Notes: a model not told the origin generated them from the sequence alone. A stretch of DNA of 64,000 nucleotides from Streptomyces sp. BK340 (GCF_007827595.1 NZ_VISR01000016.1:150952-214951), one strand, 5' to 3'. Numbered from the stretch's first letter, positions 39,507 to 48,151 are shown. Translations and numbers: made by a program.

Positions 39507-41051
39507 ATGGCGAACCCCTTCCGGCTGCGTGCCGCTGCTCTGACCACCAGCGCCGTGGTGCTGGCCGCTCTGCTGGCCGGATGCAGCGAGGGTGCCAAGG
39601 ACGGGGACCTGCCGGCACAGAAGCTGGACTGGAAGGACTGCCCGGTGCCGTCCGCGGCGGAGGGCGGCGGCACCTCTCCGTCCCCGCTGCCCAGCGGCGC
39701 CAAGTGGCAGTGCGCCACCATGAAGGCCCCCCGGGACTGGAGCGACCCCAAGGGCCCCACCATCGACATCGCCCTGATCCGTGCCAAGGCCACCGGTGAC
39801 CCGAGCCGGCGGATCGGCTCGCTCGTGTTCAACTTCGGCGGCCCCGGCGGCAGCGGCGTCACCACGCTGCCCGCCTTCGGCGCGGACTACGCCGCCCTGA
39901 ACACCCGCTACGACCTGGTGAGCTTCGACCCGCGCGGGGTCGGCCGCAGCGCGCCCGTGAAGTGCGAGAGCGATGCCCAACTCGACGATTTCTTCCAGCA
40001 GGACGCGACCCCCGACGACAGCGCCGAACGCGCCCAGCTGCTGGACCGCACCAGGCAGTTCAACTCGGCCTGCGAGAAGAACTCCACGAAGATCCTGCCG
40101 CATGTGCGCACGACCGACGCGGCCCGCGACATGGACCTGATGCGCCAGGTCCTCGGTGACGACAAGCTGCACTACTTCGGCATCTCCTACGGCACCGAAC
40201 TCGGCGGCGTCTACGCCCACCTGTTCCCGAAGAACGTCGGCCGGGCCGTCTTCGACGCGGTCGTCGACCCCACCCTGAACCCCGAGCAGAGCGCGCTCGG
40301 ACAGGCCAGGGGCTTCCAGCTCGCGCTCGACAACTTCGCCGAGGACTGCACTTCGAAGACGACCGAGTGCCCCATCGGCGACACCCCGCAGGAGGTCAAG
40401 GACCGCATCGCCAAGCTGCTGGCGGACCTGGAGAAGAAGCCGATCCCCGGCATCTTCCCGCGGCAGCTGACCCAGACCGCGGCGACCAACGGCATCGCAC
40501 AGTCCCTGTACTCCAAGGACTTCTGGGAGTACCTCACCGAGGGGCTCGAGCAGGCCTACGAGGGCGACGGCAAGATCCTGATGCTGCTGTCCGACTCGAT
40601 GAACGGGCGCAGCGAGAACGGCGAGTACAGCAACATCACCGCGGCCAACATCGCCATCAACTGCGCCGACGAGAAACCGCGGTACAGCGCGGACCAGGTC
40701 CAGCAGGCGGTGCCCGAGTTCCGTGCCGCCTCCCCGGTGTTCGGGGACTATCTGGCCTGGGGGATGGTCAGCTGCACCGACTGGGCCGTGCCCGGGGCCG
40801 CCGAGCACCCCGACGTCAGCGCGCCGGGCTCGGCGCCCATCCTCGTCGTCGGCAACACCGGCGACCCCGCCACCCCGTACGAGGGCGCGAAGAAGATGGT
40901 GGACGCGCTCGGCAAGGGCGTCGCCGTCGAGCTGACGTACAAGGGCCAGGGGCACGGGGCGTACGACAGCAAGAACAAGTGCGTGCAGAGCGCGGTGAAC
41001 GACTACCTGCTGGACGGGAAGGTGCCGAAGGCCGGCACGGTCTGCTCCTAG
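39507..41051 (+). CDS. Lipoprotein tripeptidyl-aminopeptidase-like alpha/beta hydrolase (Tap/SlpD family), copy 1
   Basis: A 514-aa secreted serine peptidase. The N-terminus MANPFRLRAAALTTSAVVLA ends in a lipobox LLAGCSEG, so it is a membrane-anchored lipoprotein. The oxyanion strand is SLVFNFGGPGGSGVTTLPAF, the nucleophile elbow YFGISYGTELGGVYAHLFP (GxSxG), the Asp lies near ILVVGNTGDPATPYEGA, and the His in GHGAYDSKNKC. Four or more cysteines match the Streptomyces Tap/SlpD/SlpE group, which removes N-terminal tripeptides from extracellular proteins. The next gene is a paralogue. Confidence 0.92.
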   Translation: MANPFRLRAAALTTSAVVLAALLAGCSEGAKDGDLPAQKLDWKDCPVPSAAEGGGTSPSPLPSGAKWQCATMKAPRDWSDPKGPTIDIALIRAKATGDPSRRIGSLVFNFGGPGGSGVTTLPAFGADYAALNTRYDLVSFDPRGVGRSAPVKCESDAQLDDFFQQDATPDDSAERAQLLDRTRQFNSACEKNSTKILPHVRTTDAARDMDLMRQVLGDDKLHYFGISYGTELGGVYAHLFPKNVGRAVFDAVVDPTLNPEQSALGQARGFQLALDNFAEDCTSKTTECPIGDTPQEVKDRIAKLLADLEKKPIPGIFPRQLTQTAATNGIAQSLYSKDFWEYLTEGLEQAYEGDGKILMLLSDSMNGRSENGEYSNITAANIAINCADEKPRYSADQVQQAVPEFRAASPVFGDYLAWGMVSCTDWAVPGAAEHPDVSAPGSAPILVVGNTGDPATPYEGAKKMVDALGKGVAVELTYKGQGHGAYDSKNKCVQSAVNDYLLDGKVPKAGTVCS

Positions 41052-41216
41052 AATCCGGCAATCCCTGTCGGCAATCCCGGAACGGACACCCGACCACCCT
41101 CGCAAAGCCGCAGGTCAGATGGTTATCCACAGGCTCGCGCAGGCTGATCCCGCTCCGCCTACCATGGCCTGAACGCCCGCTGCGGCACGACGCGGAGGGC
41201 CTGCGAGGGGGTGCGC

Positions 41217-42773
41217 ATGTCTCGATTCCTGCGGTGGACGGCCGCCGCGGCCGCGGCGCTGCTGGTGGCCGGATGCGGCGGCTCGCCGGACGGGGGTCAT
41301 GGCGAGGGCAAGGGGACCGGCTCGGCCACAGGGACCGGCCGGACTCCCGCACCGGCGCCACCGTCCACGGCGGACCTCCCCGCCTCGCTCACCTCCCAGC
41401 ACCTCGACTGGCGCCGCTGCAAGGCCACCGGGGACTCGGGCGCGCCGAGCGACGAGTGGCGGTGCGCCACGCTCAAGGTCCCGCTGGACTGGTCGAAGCC
41501 GGCGGGCAGGACGATCGGCCTCGCTCTTGTCCGCGCGAGGGCGACCGGGAGCGACCGGATCGGCTCGCTGCTGTTCAACTTCGGCGGTCCCGGCGGCTCG
41601 GGCGTGTCGGTCATGCCGTACTACGGCGCCACCGTCTCCAAGCTGCGCGAGCACTACGACCTGGTGAGCTGGGACCCGCGCGGGGTCGGCGCGAGCGAGG
41701 GCATCCGCTGCCGTGGCGACCGGGACATCGAGGCGGCGGAGGGTGTGGACATCACCCCGGACACCCCGGCGGAGGAGAAGGCGTACCTGCAGGACGCCAC
41801 CGCCTTCGGCAAGGGGTGCCAGAAGGCCGCCGGCCCGCTGATGGCGCACGTCTCGACGACCGACACCGCACGCGACATGGACCTGATGCGGCAGGTGCTC
41901 GGCGACCGGACGATGCACTACTTCGGCATCTCCTACGGCACCGAACTGGGCGGTGTGTACGCCCACTTGTTCCCGAAGCAGGTCGGCAGACTGATCCTCG
42001 ACGCGGTGGTCGACCCGACCGCTGACGCGGTGGGCCACGCCGAGAACCAGGCCCGCGGCTTCCAACGGGCCCTGGACGACTACCTGAAGTCCACCGGCCA
42101 GGACCCGAAGCAGGGTTCGCGGAAGATCGTGGACCTGCTCCGGCGGCTCGACTCGAAGCCGCTGCCGACGTCGTCCGGGCGGAAGCTGAACCAGACGCTC
42201 GCGGTCACCGGCATCATCGTGCCGCTCTACAGCGAGGCCGGGTGGCCTCGGCTGACCAGCGCGCTCAAGTCGGCCGAGCAGGGTGACGGTTCGCAGCTGC
42301 TGGCGCTCGCGGACGACTACAACGAGCGGGACGCCTCGGGGCACTACGGCACGAGGGGCCATGCCCAACGGGTCATATCGTGTCTGGACGACAGGCAGCG
42401 GCCGACGCTCGCGCGGACGAAGAAGCTGCTGCCGGAGTTCGAGCGGATCTCGCCCGTCTTCGGGGACTTCCTGGGCTGGGACACGGCCGGCTGGTGCCAC
42501 GACTGGCCGGTGCCCGGCCAGTACGACACCCCCGAGGTCAGCGCGCCGGGTGCGGCACCGATCCTCCTGGTCGGCAACACCGGGGACCCGGCGACGCCGT
42601 ACGAGGGTGCCCGCAGGATGGCCGACGAGCTGGGCAGGGGCGTCGGTGTGGAGCTCACCTGGAAGGGCGAGGGGCACGGGGCGTACGGCAATGGGAGCGA
42701 CTGTGTCGACTCGGCGGTGAACGCCTACCTGCTCGACGGGTCGGTACCGAAGGACGGCACGGTCTGCTCATGA
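41217..42773 (+). CDS. Lipoprotein tripeptidyl-aminopeptidase-like alpha/beta hydrolase, copy 2
   Basis: A 518-aa paralogue of the preceding gene, from ATG 41217 (GAGGGG 6 nt upstream; GTG 41211 is possible). The lipobox is LLVAGCGG. The same catalytic blocks occur: SLLFNFGGPGGSGVSVMPYY, YFGISYGTELGGVYAHLFP, ILLVGNTGDPATPYEGARRM and GEGHGAYGNGSDC. The two copies share long identical stretches around the active site but differ in the N-terminal third and in the lid region, so this is an old tandem duplication with room for different substrate preference. A weak hairpin with arms CACCCCT and AGGGGCG follows about 50 nt downstream. Confidence 0.92.
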   Translation: MSRFLRWTAAAAAALLVAGCGGSPDGGHGEGKGTGSATGTGRTPAPAPPSTADLPASLTSQHLDWRRCKATGDSGAPSDEWRCATLKVPLDWSKPAGRTIGLALVRARATGSDRIGSLLFNFGGPGGSGVSVMPYYGATVSKLREHYDLVSWDPRGVGASEGIRCRGDRDIEAAEGVDITPDTPAEEKAYLQDATAFGKGCQKAAGPLMAHVSTTDTARDMDLMRQVLGDRTMHYFGISYGTELGGVYAHLFPKQVGRLILDAVVDPTADAVGHAENQARGFQRALDDYLKSTGQDPKQGSRKIVDLLRRLDSKPLPTSSGRKLNQTLAVTGIIVPLYSEAGWPRLTSALKSAEQGDGSQLLALADDYNERDASGHYGTRGHAQRVISCLDDRQRPTLARTKKLLPEFERISPVFGDFLGWDTAGWCHDWPVPGQYDTPEVSAPGAAPILLVGNTGDPATPYEGARRMADELGRGVGVELTWKGEGHGAYGNGSDCVDSAVNAYLLDGSVPKDGTVCS

Positions 42774-43066
42774 CGACGGCCTGCGGGTGCCTGCCCATGA
42801 CGGAGAGTCAAATACGCACCCCTTCGTCATGAGGGGCGCGGTGCATCAGGAATCCGTTCCGGTTGCAGGCCGGTGGGCACCGTAGGATCGTGGTAAATGA
42901 CGGGCCTATGGGACTGCCGAAGCGCTGGTGAAAGTACGGTGTCCGGCTCCCCGCCCCTTCACGGACGACCCCACGAAACCTAGCGCTCTCTGAGCCACGC
43001 ATGTCATTCCGGCATCCGGGTCGGCCTACTCAGGACTAGTCATAAACCAACGAGCAGGTGATTCCC

Positions 43067-43486
43067 ATGTCTACGCGCATGTCTCGCAGGAATCGTACTC
43101 TCGCAGCCATGGCCCCGATCGTCACCGCGGTGCTGGCCGGGGGTCTCCTGACGGCCAGTCCCGCCTCGGCAGCGCCTCCGGTCGGGCAGGTGTCCTTCAG
43201 TGGCAAGGTGACCTGCAAGAGTGCATTCCCGGCCCCCAACAACTCTGTCCCCACCCGGGTGTCGCTGGACAGCGGTGAGGACGATGCGCAGGGTCCCACC
43301 AACAACCCGGCCGACCGCAGGGCGACGTTCGGCCCGATCAGCCTCGACGCCCCGTTGGACTCAAGCTTCAGCCTCACGGTCGATGTCACGTGCAAGGCAC
43401 CGGGCAAGAAGCCCCAGACGTTCTCCAGAACGATCTCGCAGGACAACCTCACCGAAGGCGACTCGGTCCCGCTGAACATCAAGTAG
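43067..43486 (+). CDS. Small secreted protein of unknown function
   Basis: A 139-aa protein from ATG 43067 (GAGCAGG 8-9 nt upstream; a GTG at 43058 is an alternative). A clear signal peptide (RRNRTLAAMAPIVTAVLAGG, cleaved near ASAAPP) is followed by about 100 residues of beta-rich sequence: GQVSFSGKVTCKSAFPAPNN, RRATFGPISLDAPLDSSFSL, TVDVTCKAPGKKPQTFSRTI. Two cysteines (VTCKS and VTCKA) probably form one disulphide in an Ig-like sandwich. I do not recognise the family. It stands alone, convergent with moeZ. Confidence 0.78.
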   Translation: MSTRMSRRNRTLAAMAPIVTAVLAGGLLTASPASAAPPVGQVSFSGKVTCKSAFPAPNNSVPTRVSLDSGEDDAQGPTNNPADRRATFGPISLDAPLDSSFSLTVDVTCKAPGKKPQTFSRTISQDNLTEGDSVPLNIK

Positions 43487-43531
43487 GCGCACGGACGACC
43501 ACAGTTGGCGACGGCCAGAGCCCAGCAAAAC

Positions 43532-43562
43532 GGCGGGCCACGGAGCAACTCCGCGGCCCGCC
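43532..43562. terminator. Bidirectional terminator between secreted-protein gene and moeZ
   Basis: GGCGGGCC-A-CGGAG and CTCCG-C-GGCCCGCC pair across a 3-base loop between convergent genes. Confidence 0.85.
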
Positions 43563-43573
43563 ATTGGGGTTGA

Positions 43574-44752
43574 TCAGTAGACCGGCTTCTGCGGCTCGAT
43601 CTGGTTGACCCAGCCGATCACGCCGCCACCGACGTGGACGGCGTCCGCGAAGCCCGCGGACTTCAGGACGGCGAGGACTTCCGCACTGCGGACACCCGTC
43701 TTGCAGTGCAGGACGATCTTCTTGTCCTGCGGCAGGCCCTCCAGGGCCGTGCCCAGGAGGAACTCGTTCTTCGGGATCAGCTTGGCGCCCGGGATGGAGA
43801 CGATCTCGTACTCGTTCGGCTCGCGGACGTCGATGATCTCGATGTTCTCGCCGTCGTCGATCCACTCCTTGAGCTGCTTGGGAGTGATCGTCGAGCCGAG
43901 CGCCGCCTCCTGGGCCTCCTCGGAGACGACGCCGCAGAAGGCCTCGTAGTCGATGAGCTCGGTGACGGTCGGGTTCTCGCCGCAGACCGCGCAGTCCGGG
44001 TCCTTGCGGACCTTGACCTGGCGGTACTGCATCTCCAGGGCGTCGTAGATCATCAGGCGGCCGACCAGCGGCTCACCGGTGCCGGTGAGGACCTTGATCG
44101 CCTCGGTGACCTGGATGGAGCCGATGGACGCGCACAGCACGCCCAGCACGCCGCCCTCAGCGCAGGAGGGGACCATGCCCGGCGGCGGGGGCTCGGGGTA
44201 GAGGCAGCGGTAGCAGGGGCCGTGCTCGGACCAGAAGACCGAGGCCTGGCCGTCGAAGCGGTAGATCGAGCCCCACACGTACGGCTTGTTCAGCAGCACA
44301 CAGGCGTCGTTGACCAGGTAGCGGGTCGCGAAGTTGTCCGTACCGTCGACGATCAGGTCGTACTGGCTGAAGATGTCCATCACGTTGTCGGCTTCGAGCC
44401 GCTCCTCGTGAAGGATCACGTTCACGTACGGGTTGATGCCCTTGACGCTGTCGCGCGCGGACTCGGCCTTGGAGCGGCCGATGTCGGCCTGGCTGTGGAT
44501 GATCTGGCGCTGCAGGTTCGACTCGTCGACCTCGTCGAACTCCACGATGCCGAGGGTGCCCACGCCCGCGGCGGCCAGGTACATCAGCGCCGGCGAGCCC
44601 AGGCCGCCGGCGCCCACACAGAGCACCTTGGCGTTCTTCAGCCGCTTCTGCCCGTCCATCCCGACGTCGGGGATGATCAGGTGGCGGGAGTACCGGCGGA
44701 CCTCGTCTACGGTGAGCTCAGCAGCTGGCTCGACCAGGGGTGGCAGCGACAC
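43574..44752 (-). CDS. moeZ: MoeZ adenylyltransferase/sulphurtransferase (ThiF domain plus rhodanese)
   Basis: A 392-aa protein from GTG 44752 (GGAG 5 nt upstream). The E1-like half has VLCVGAGGLGSPALMYLAAA (ATP site), LIVDGTDNFATRYLVND and the adenylation segment YRFDGQASVFW. The zinc site is CYRCLYPEPPPPG and CAVCGENPT. The C-terminal rhodanese has ENIEIIDVREPNEYEIVSI and the active-site Cys in VLHCKTGVRSAEVL. MoeZ activates and sulphurates C-terminal GG sulphur-carrier proteins (for molybdopterin, thiocarboxylate and cysteine synthesis) in actinobacteria. It should serve the MoaD-MoaE route with moaE at 10455. It is the last gene behind the exopolysaccharide operon but has its own SigR promoter. 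Confidence 0.95.
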   Translation of the reverse strand: MSLPPLVEPAAELTVDEVRRYSRHLIIPDVGMDGQKRLKNAKVLCVGAGGLGSPALMYLAAAGVGTLGIVEFDEVDESNLQRQIIHSQADIGRSKAESARDSVKGINPYVNVILHEERLEADNVMDIFSQYDLIVDGTDNFATRYLVNDACVLLNKPYVWGSIYRFDGQASVFWSEHGPCYRCLYPEPPPPGMVPSCAEGGVLGVLCASIGSIQVTEAIKVLTGTGEPLVGRLMIYDALEMQYRQVKVRKDPDCAVCGENPTVTELIDYEAFCGVVSEEAQEAALGSTITPKQLKEWIDDGENIEIIDVREPNEYEIVSIPGAKLIPKNEFLLGTALEGLPQDKKIVLHCKTGVRSAEVLAVLKSAGFADAVHVGGGVIGWVNQIEPQKPVY

Positions 44753-44793
44753 GGGGACTCCGTTGGTCGGTCAATCACTATGGTTCTCCCCGT

Positions 44794-44819
44794 AACACTG
44801 CCACGGCCTTCTTCATTCC
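44794..44819 (-). promoter_or_regulatory. Exact SigR-consensus promoter for moeZ
   Basis: On the minus strand GGAAT (44815-44819) and GTT (44794-44796) are separated by exactly 18 bases, the consensus of the thiol-stress sigma factor SigR. The -35 overlaps the stop codon of the upstream Spherulin4 gene, and the inferred start lies about 35 nt before the moeZ GTG. Confidence 0.75.
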
Positions 44820-45562
44820 GAGACACCCGTTCCGACCCGCGAGACGATTTCGTCCCAGTAGCCGGGCATCGTCTCCCACGGGTCGCTGCGCCCACCGCGG
44901 TCGGTGCGGTCCGTGAAGTAGATCGTCGCCGCGCCCTGCCACCGCGCGATGCGCAGCGCCTCCTCCAGATGACCGAGGGGCACACCGTGCACGAAGTGGC
45001 AGAAGCGGTCGGGCGGGTAGTCGGCGGTCCACTCGGCGGCCTGCGAGAAGCGGTAGTCGGACCAGGGCCCGGAGAAGGTGACCAGCTGGTCGGCGTTCTC
45101 CGCGTAACCCGGGTACGGGTGGCTGCCGTGGCCGAGGACGATGTGGGGCGTGTCACTGATCGACCGGAGCGCGCCGATCGCGCGGCGGACCTCGGGGAGT
45201 GCGGCGCGGTCCGCGGGGGTGCGGTCCAGCAGGAAGCCGTCGACGCGGTACCAGTCGAGGTGGCGGTGCGCGTCCGTGAGCAGGCCGGCGAGGGGGCGGG
45301 CACCGTGGGTGTGGTCCAGATGGCCGAGGACGCGGACGCCCGCGTTGCGCAGCCGGCCCGCGGCTTCCAGACAGTGCGGGTCGGGCCGGGTGCCGGGCCC
45401 GGCGGCGACGTTGAGGACGACCCAGTCCAGGGGGGTGCCGGGGCGGGCGAGTTCGGCCCACTGGGCCGGGGCGACGAGCGGATGCGCGTAGCCGGGGACG
45501 CCGAGGGCGGTACGGATGCCGGTGCTGGTGGTACCTGCTGTGGTGCTGGTCAGATGCGGCAT
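44813..45562 (-). CDS. Spherulin4-like glycoside hydrolase (GH135-type fold)
   Basis: A 249-aa TIM-barrel-like protein from ATG 45562 (GGAGG 4 nt upstream). The blocks match the Spherulin4/spherulation-specific family: GVPGYAHPL, DWVVLNVAAGPGTRPDP (family NPxxGPG), VRVLGHLDHTHGARPL (family GYVxTxYxxR), WYRVDGFLLDRTPAD (family DGIFxDE), LGHGSHPYPGYAENADQLVT and FSGPWSDY. The fungal homologue Sph3 cuts galactosaminogalactan. Here the first Asp of the active pair is kept (DGFLLD) but the following Glu is Arg. No signal peptide is seen, so it may act in the cytoplasm or be exported otherwise. It overlaps the epimerase gene by 13 nt. Confidence 0.75.
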   Translation of the reverse strand: MPHLTSTTAGTTSTGIRTALGVPGYAHPLVAPAQWAELARPGTPLDWVVLNVAAGPGTRPDPHCLEAAGRLRNAGVRVLGHLDHTHGARPLAGLLTDAHRHLDWYRVDGFLLDRTPADRAALPEVRRAIGALRSISDTPHIVLGHGSHPYPGYAENADQLVTFSGPWSDYRFSQAAEWTADYPPDRFCHFVHGVPLGHLEEALRIARWQGAATIYFTDRTDRGGRSDPWETMPGYWDEIVSRVGTGVSE

Positions 45563-46509
45563 GCCGCCTCCATCCAGATGTCGGCCAGGGATTCTTCGAG
45601 GTTGATCCGGGGACGCCAGCCGAGCCGGTCGCGGGCGGTGCGCACGTCGGCCTGCTGCCAGCTGCCGCAGCCGTCCGGGTAGGGGTAGGCGACGGGAGAG
45701 GCGTGGTCGGCGTCGGTGCGGGGGTGCCCGATGGTGCCCCGCAACGGCCCGGGAGGGGCGTCGAGTTCGTGGAGGGCGCCGCCGTATCCGGCGACCCGGG
45801 CGAGGACGGCGGCGGCGTCGCGGAGCCGGACGGCGCGGCCGGAGCCGATGTTGATGACGCCCTGCGCTGCAGAGAGAGAGGCGGCGTGCACGGCGCGGGC
45901 GACGTCACGGACGTCGACGAAGTCGCGCTGGACGCCGAGGCCGCCGAGTTTGAGTTCACCGTCGCCGGACTGCATGGCGCGGCGCATGGCCTCGGCGAGC
46001 CGGCCGAGCGGGGAGCCGGCCGGGGTGCCGGGTCCGGCGGGTGAGAACACCCGGAGGACGACGGCGTCGAGGCCGGAGCCGAGGACCAGTTCGGTGGCGG
46101 CGAGTTTGCTGACGCCGTACGGGCCGCCGGGGCGGGGCACGGCGTCCTCGGCGGTGGAGGAGCCGGGCTGGCTGGGGCCGTACTCGGAGCCGCACCCGAT
46201 CTGCACCAGGCGGGCGCTGCAACTGCTGCGGCGCAGGGCTTCGCAGACGGTGGCGACGGCGACGGTGTTGTGCCGGGTGAGATCGCGGGCGCCGCCGCGG
46301 GTGGCGCCGGCGCAGTTGACGACGACTCCGGGGTGGACCGCGTCCAGGAAGCGGGTGAGCGCTCCGGGGCTGCCGGTGGCGAGGTCGAAGCGGACGTCGG
46401 CGTCGTCGCCGCGGCCGAGCGCGGTGAGCTGGACGGCCGGGTCGGCGAGCAGGCGGTCGGCGACGAAGCGGCCGATGTATCCGTTGGCTCCGATCAGCAG
46501 GACCCTCAT
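45550..46509 (-). CDS. NAD-dependent sugar-nucleotide epimerase/dehydratase
   Basis: A 319-aa extended SDR. The NAD site is MRVLLIGANGYIGRFVADRL (GxxGxxG), the middle has VVVNCAGATRGGARD and VQIGCGSEYGPSQPGSS, and the catalytic YxxxK is GGPYGVSKLAATELVL. INIGSGRAVRLRDAAA and DRLGWRPRINLEESLADIWM complete a GalE/RmlD-like fold. In this operon it probably makes the sugar-nucleotide donor for the glycosyltransferase two genes upstream. The ATG at 46509 overlaps the stop of a short upstream ORF (ATGA), and its end overlaps the Spherulin4-like gene. Confidence 0.9.
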   Translation of the reverse strand: MRVLLIGANGYIGRFVADRLLADPAVQLTALGRGDDADVRFDLATGSPGALTRFLDAVHPGVVVNCAGATRGGARDLTRHNTVAVATVCEALRRSSCSARLVQIGCGSEYGPSQPGSSTAEDAVPRPGGPYGVSKLAATELVLGSGLDAVVLRVFSPAGPGTPAGSPLGRLAEAMRRAMQSGDGELKLGGLGVQRDFVDVRDVARAVHAASLSAAQGVINIGSGRAVRLRDAAAVLARVAGYGGALHELDAPPGPLRGTIGHPRTDADHASPVAYPYPDGCGSWQQADVRTARDRLGWRPRINLEESLADIWMEAACRI

Positions 46510-46730
46510 CGGGTGCCTCCCGGGGTGTGCGCTCCGGCTGCTCCCAAGGCTCCGGACGCTCCGGGCGCTCCGTGTCGGGAGGTGGTCATCTCGTCTTCTC
46601 CTTCGAAGGGGTCATGCGGTTGCCTCCGGCGGTGGGCCGGGCGCCTGCGGCCTCGACCGCGGCCAGGTGCTGCCACGCGCTCGGGGCGGGTGGCGGCGGG
46701 CTCGGTTCGGGGCGGTGGCGGAAGGTTCAC
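46506..46730 (-). CDS. Small coupled ORF between membrane protein and epimerase genes
   Basis: A 74-codon frame runs from a GTG at 46730 that overlaps the stop of the membrane-protein gene (GTGA) to a TGA at 46506 that overlaps the epimerase ATG (ATGA). The product is Pro/Arg/Gly-rich (MNLPPPPRTEPAATRPERVA) with no fold. An inner ATG at 46589 (MTTSRHGAPG, 27 aa) has the strong site GGAGAAGACGAG, and a 9-codon ORF (46586-46615) with GGAGG overlaps it. Translation re-initiation through this stretch seems likely; whether the peptide matters is unknown. Confidence 0.4.
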   Translation of the reverse strand: MNLPPPPRTEPAATRPERVAAPGRGRGRRRPAHRRRQPHDPFEGEDEMTTSRHGAPGASGALGAAGAHTPGGTR

Positions 46731-48151
46731 CCGGGTGCTCCCGTCGGCGCGTGGGCCGAGGCCTGGGTGAGGGTGCGCAGGGCGTGGAGCAGCAGGGCGA
46801 CGGCCGCTGTGCCGCAGGCGAGCGCCGGGACGGCGGCCGGGCCCCAGGCGTCCACCAGGGTCTCGACCGGGGTCGCCAGGAAGGCGCAGCCGGGCAGCCG
46901 GCCGGCCAGGAGCAGGGCGGGGGCCGCCACCTCGACGGCTGCCGCCGCCCCCAGGGTCAGGGCGGGGGCGTGCCGGTGGTGGTGCACGGTGAGGAGCCGG
47001 GCGAGCAGGAGGAGGGTGCCCAGGGTGAGGGACTGCGGGTAGGCCGCGCTCTCGTCGAGGACGGCGCCGCACAGGGCGAGCAGTGCGGCGAGGGCGGCCA
47101 GGAACAGGGCGACCGCGCCGAGCAGCAGGGGCCGGGCGGCGGCCGTGAAGTCCTCCAGACCTCGGCTTCCGGCGAGCCTGCGGCGGGCACCGGCGGTGAG
47201 GAGGTGGGCGCACCAGGCGGCCGGGGCGCAGGCCAGGGTGAGCGCCAGGGCGGGGGCGACGGCTGCCGGCCAGGGGCCGTCCGGGATGCCGGTGGGCAGG
47301 TCGTCGGGGCCGCCTGCCACGACGGCGTGCAGGAGTCCGTCGCCGAGAAGGGCGTACCCGAGCAGCCAGAGGGTGCACGCGCGCGTGCCGGTCGCCGTCC
47401 GCCACGGGGGTGTGCCGGGTCCGGTGGCGAGGGGGCCGCGGCGCAGGACCGTGCGGACCGCGAGGCCGACGGCCAGGAGGCCGCCGAGGACCACCGGAAG
47501 GCGGGTTCGGCCCTGGGTGAGGTGCAGCCCGGTCACGACGGCCGCGCCGAGCGCGCCGGGCAGGAGGGTGAGCAGGACCCAGTCGGCACGGACACGGGGT
47601 GCGCGCAGGAGCTGGGGCTGGGGGCGTGGGATGCCGTCGCGGGGCACGCGCGCGTACAGCTCCTCGGCGAGCGAGAAGACGTCGCGGTGCCGGAAGCCGG
47701 CGGCGGTGCGGTCGGTGACGCCGTGGGCCTCCAGCCCGGCGGCGATCTCCAGCGGGTCCACGGCCCGCTCGCACAGCTCCCGGTGCCGGTGCAGCAGGGC
47801 TTTCACGGGGTCGGCACCGCGCCGGGCGGTGGGCCTGCGGCTTCTGCCGGACCCGGAGTCCGCTGCGGCCCCCACCGGCACCGAGGGCGTCCACGGGCGA
47901 GCCGCTCCGGAGGAAGTCTCCGCCGCCGGGGTCGGCTTGGGCTCCGCGCCGGGGGAAGCCTCCGCCCGCACGGCTCCCGCACCGCTCGCGCCGCCGCGCG
48001 TCTCCGCGCCGGCCAGCCACTCCCCCGACCGCTCGTCCCAGGCGTCGGCGGCGCCCGGCATCGCGGGGCTGTCCTGCCGGCCCTGCCGGCTCATGACGTC
48101 CCGGTCGTCGCGGGTGTCGTGGGCGTCGTCCAGCCCGCCGGAGCCGTTCAC
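46727..48151 (-). CDS. Polytopic membrane protein of the exopolysaccharide-type operon
   Basis: A 474-aa protein. The first 105 residues are polar and disordered. A small helical domain follows (VKALLHRHRELCERAVDPLE, GVTDRTAAGFRHRDVFSLAE). From residue 175 on there are about eight membrane helices (WVLLTLLPGALGAAVVTGLH, LLLGAVALFLAALAALLALC, VPALACGTAAVALLLHALRT). I recognise no transporter or polymerase signature; it is not an obvious PelG or Wzx/Wzy. The ATG at 48151 overlaps the glycosyltransferase stop by 4 nt, so it belongs functionally to that gene and probably forms the membrane part of a polysaccharide machine. Confidence 0.8.
   Translation of the reverse strand: MNGSGGLDDAHDTRDDRDVMSRQGRQDSPAMPGAADAWDERSGEWLAGAETRGGASGAGAVRAEASPGAEPKPTPAAETSSGAARPWTPSVPVGAAADSGSGRSRRPTARRGADPVKALLHRHRELCERAVDPLEIAAGLEAHGVTDRTAAGFRHRDVFSLAEELYARVPRDGIPRPQPQLLRAPRVRADWVLLTLLPGALGAAVVTGLHLTQGRTRLPVVLGGLLAVGLAVRTVLRRGPLATGPGTPPWRTATGTRACTLWLLGYALLGDGLLHAVVAGGPDDLPTGIPDGPWPAAVAPALALTLACAPAAWCAHLLTAGARRRLAGSRGLEDFTAAARPLLLGAVALFLAALAALLALCGAVLDESAAYPQSLTLGTLLLLARLLTVHHHRHAPALTLGAAAAVEVAAPALLLAGRLPGCAFLATPVETLVDAWGPAAVPALACGTAAVALLLHALRTLTQASAHAPTGAPG

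Noticed and set aside
37212..41105. A 1297-codon open frame on the minus strand
   Set aside because: It runs antisense to the LPG-synthase-like and peptidase genes, whose motifs are intact; no coherent domain is seen in it.
46727..48151. Eight-helix membrane protein considered to be PelG
   Set aside because: No flippase (MOP) pattern or twelve helices; the N-terminal part does not resemble PelG, so only a general membrane role was assigned.
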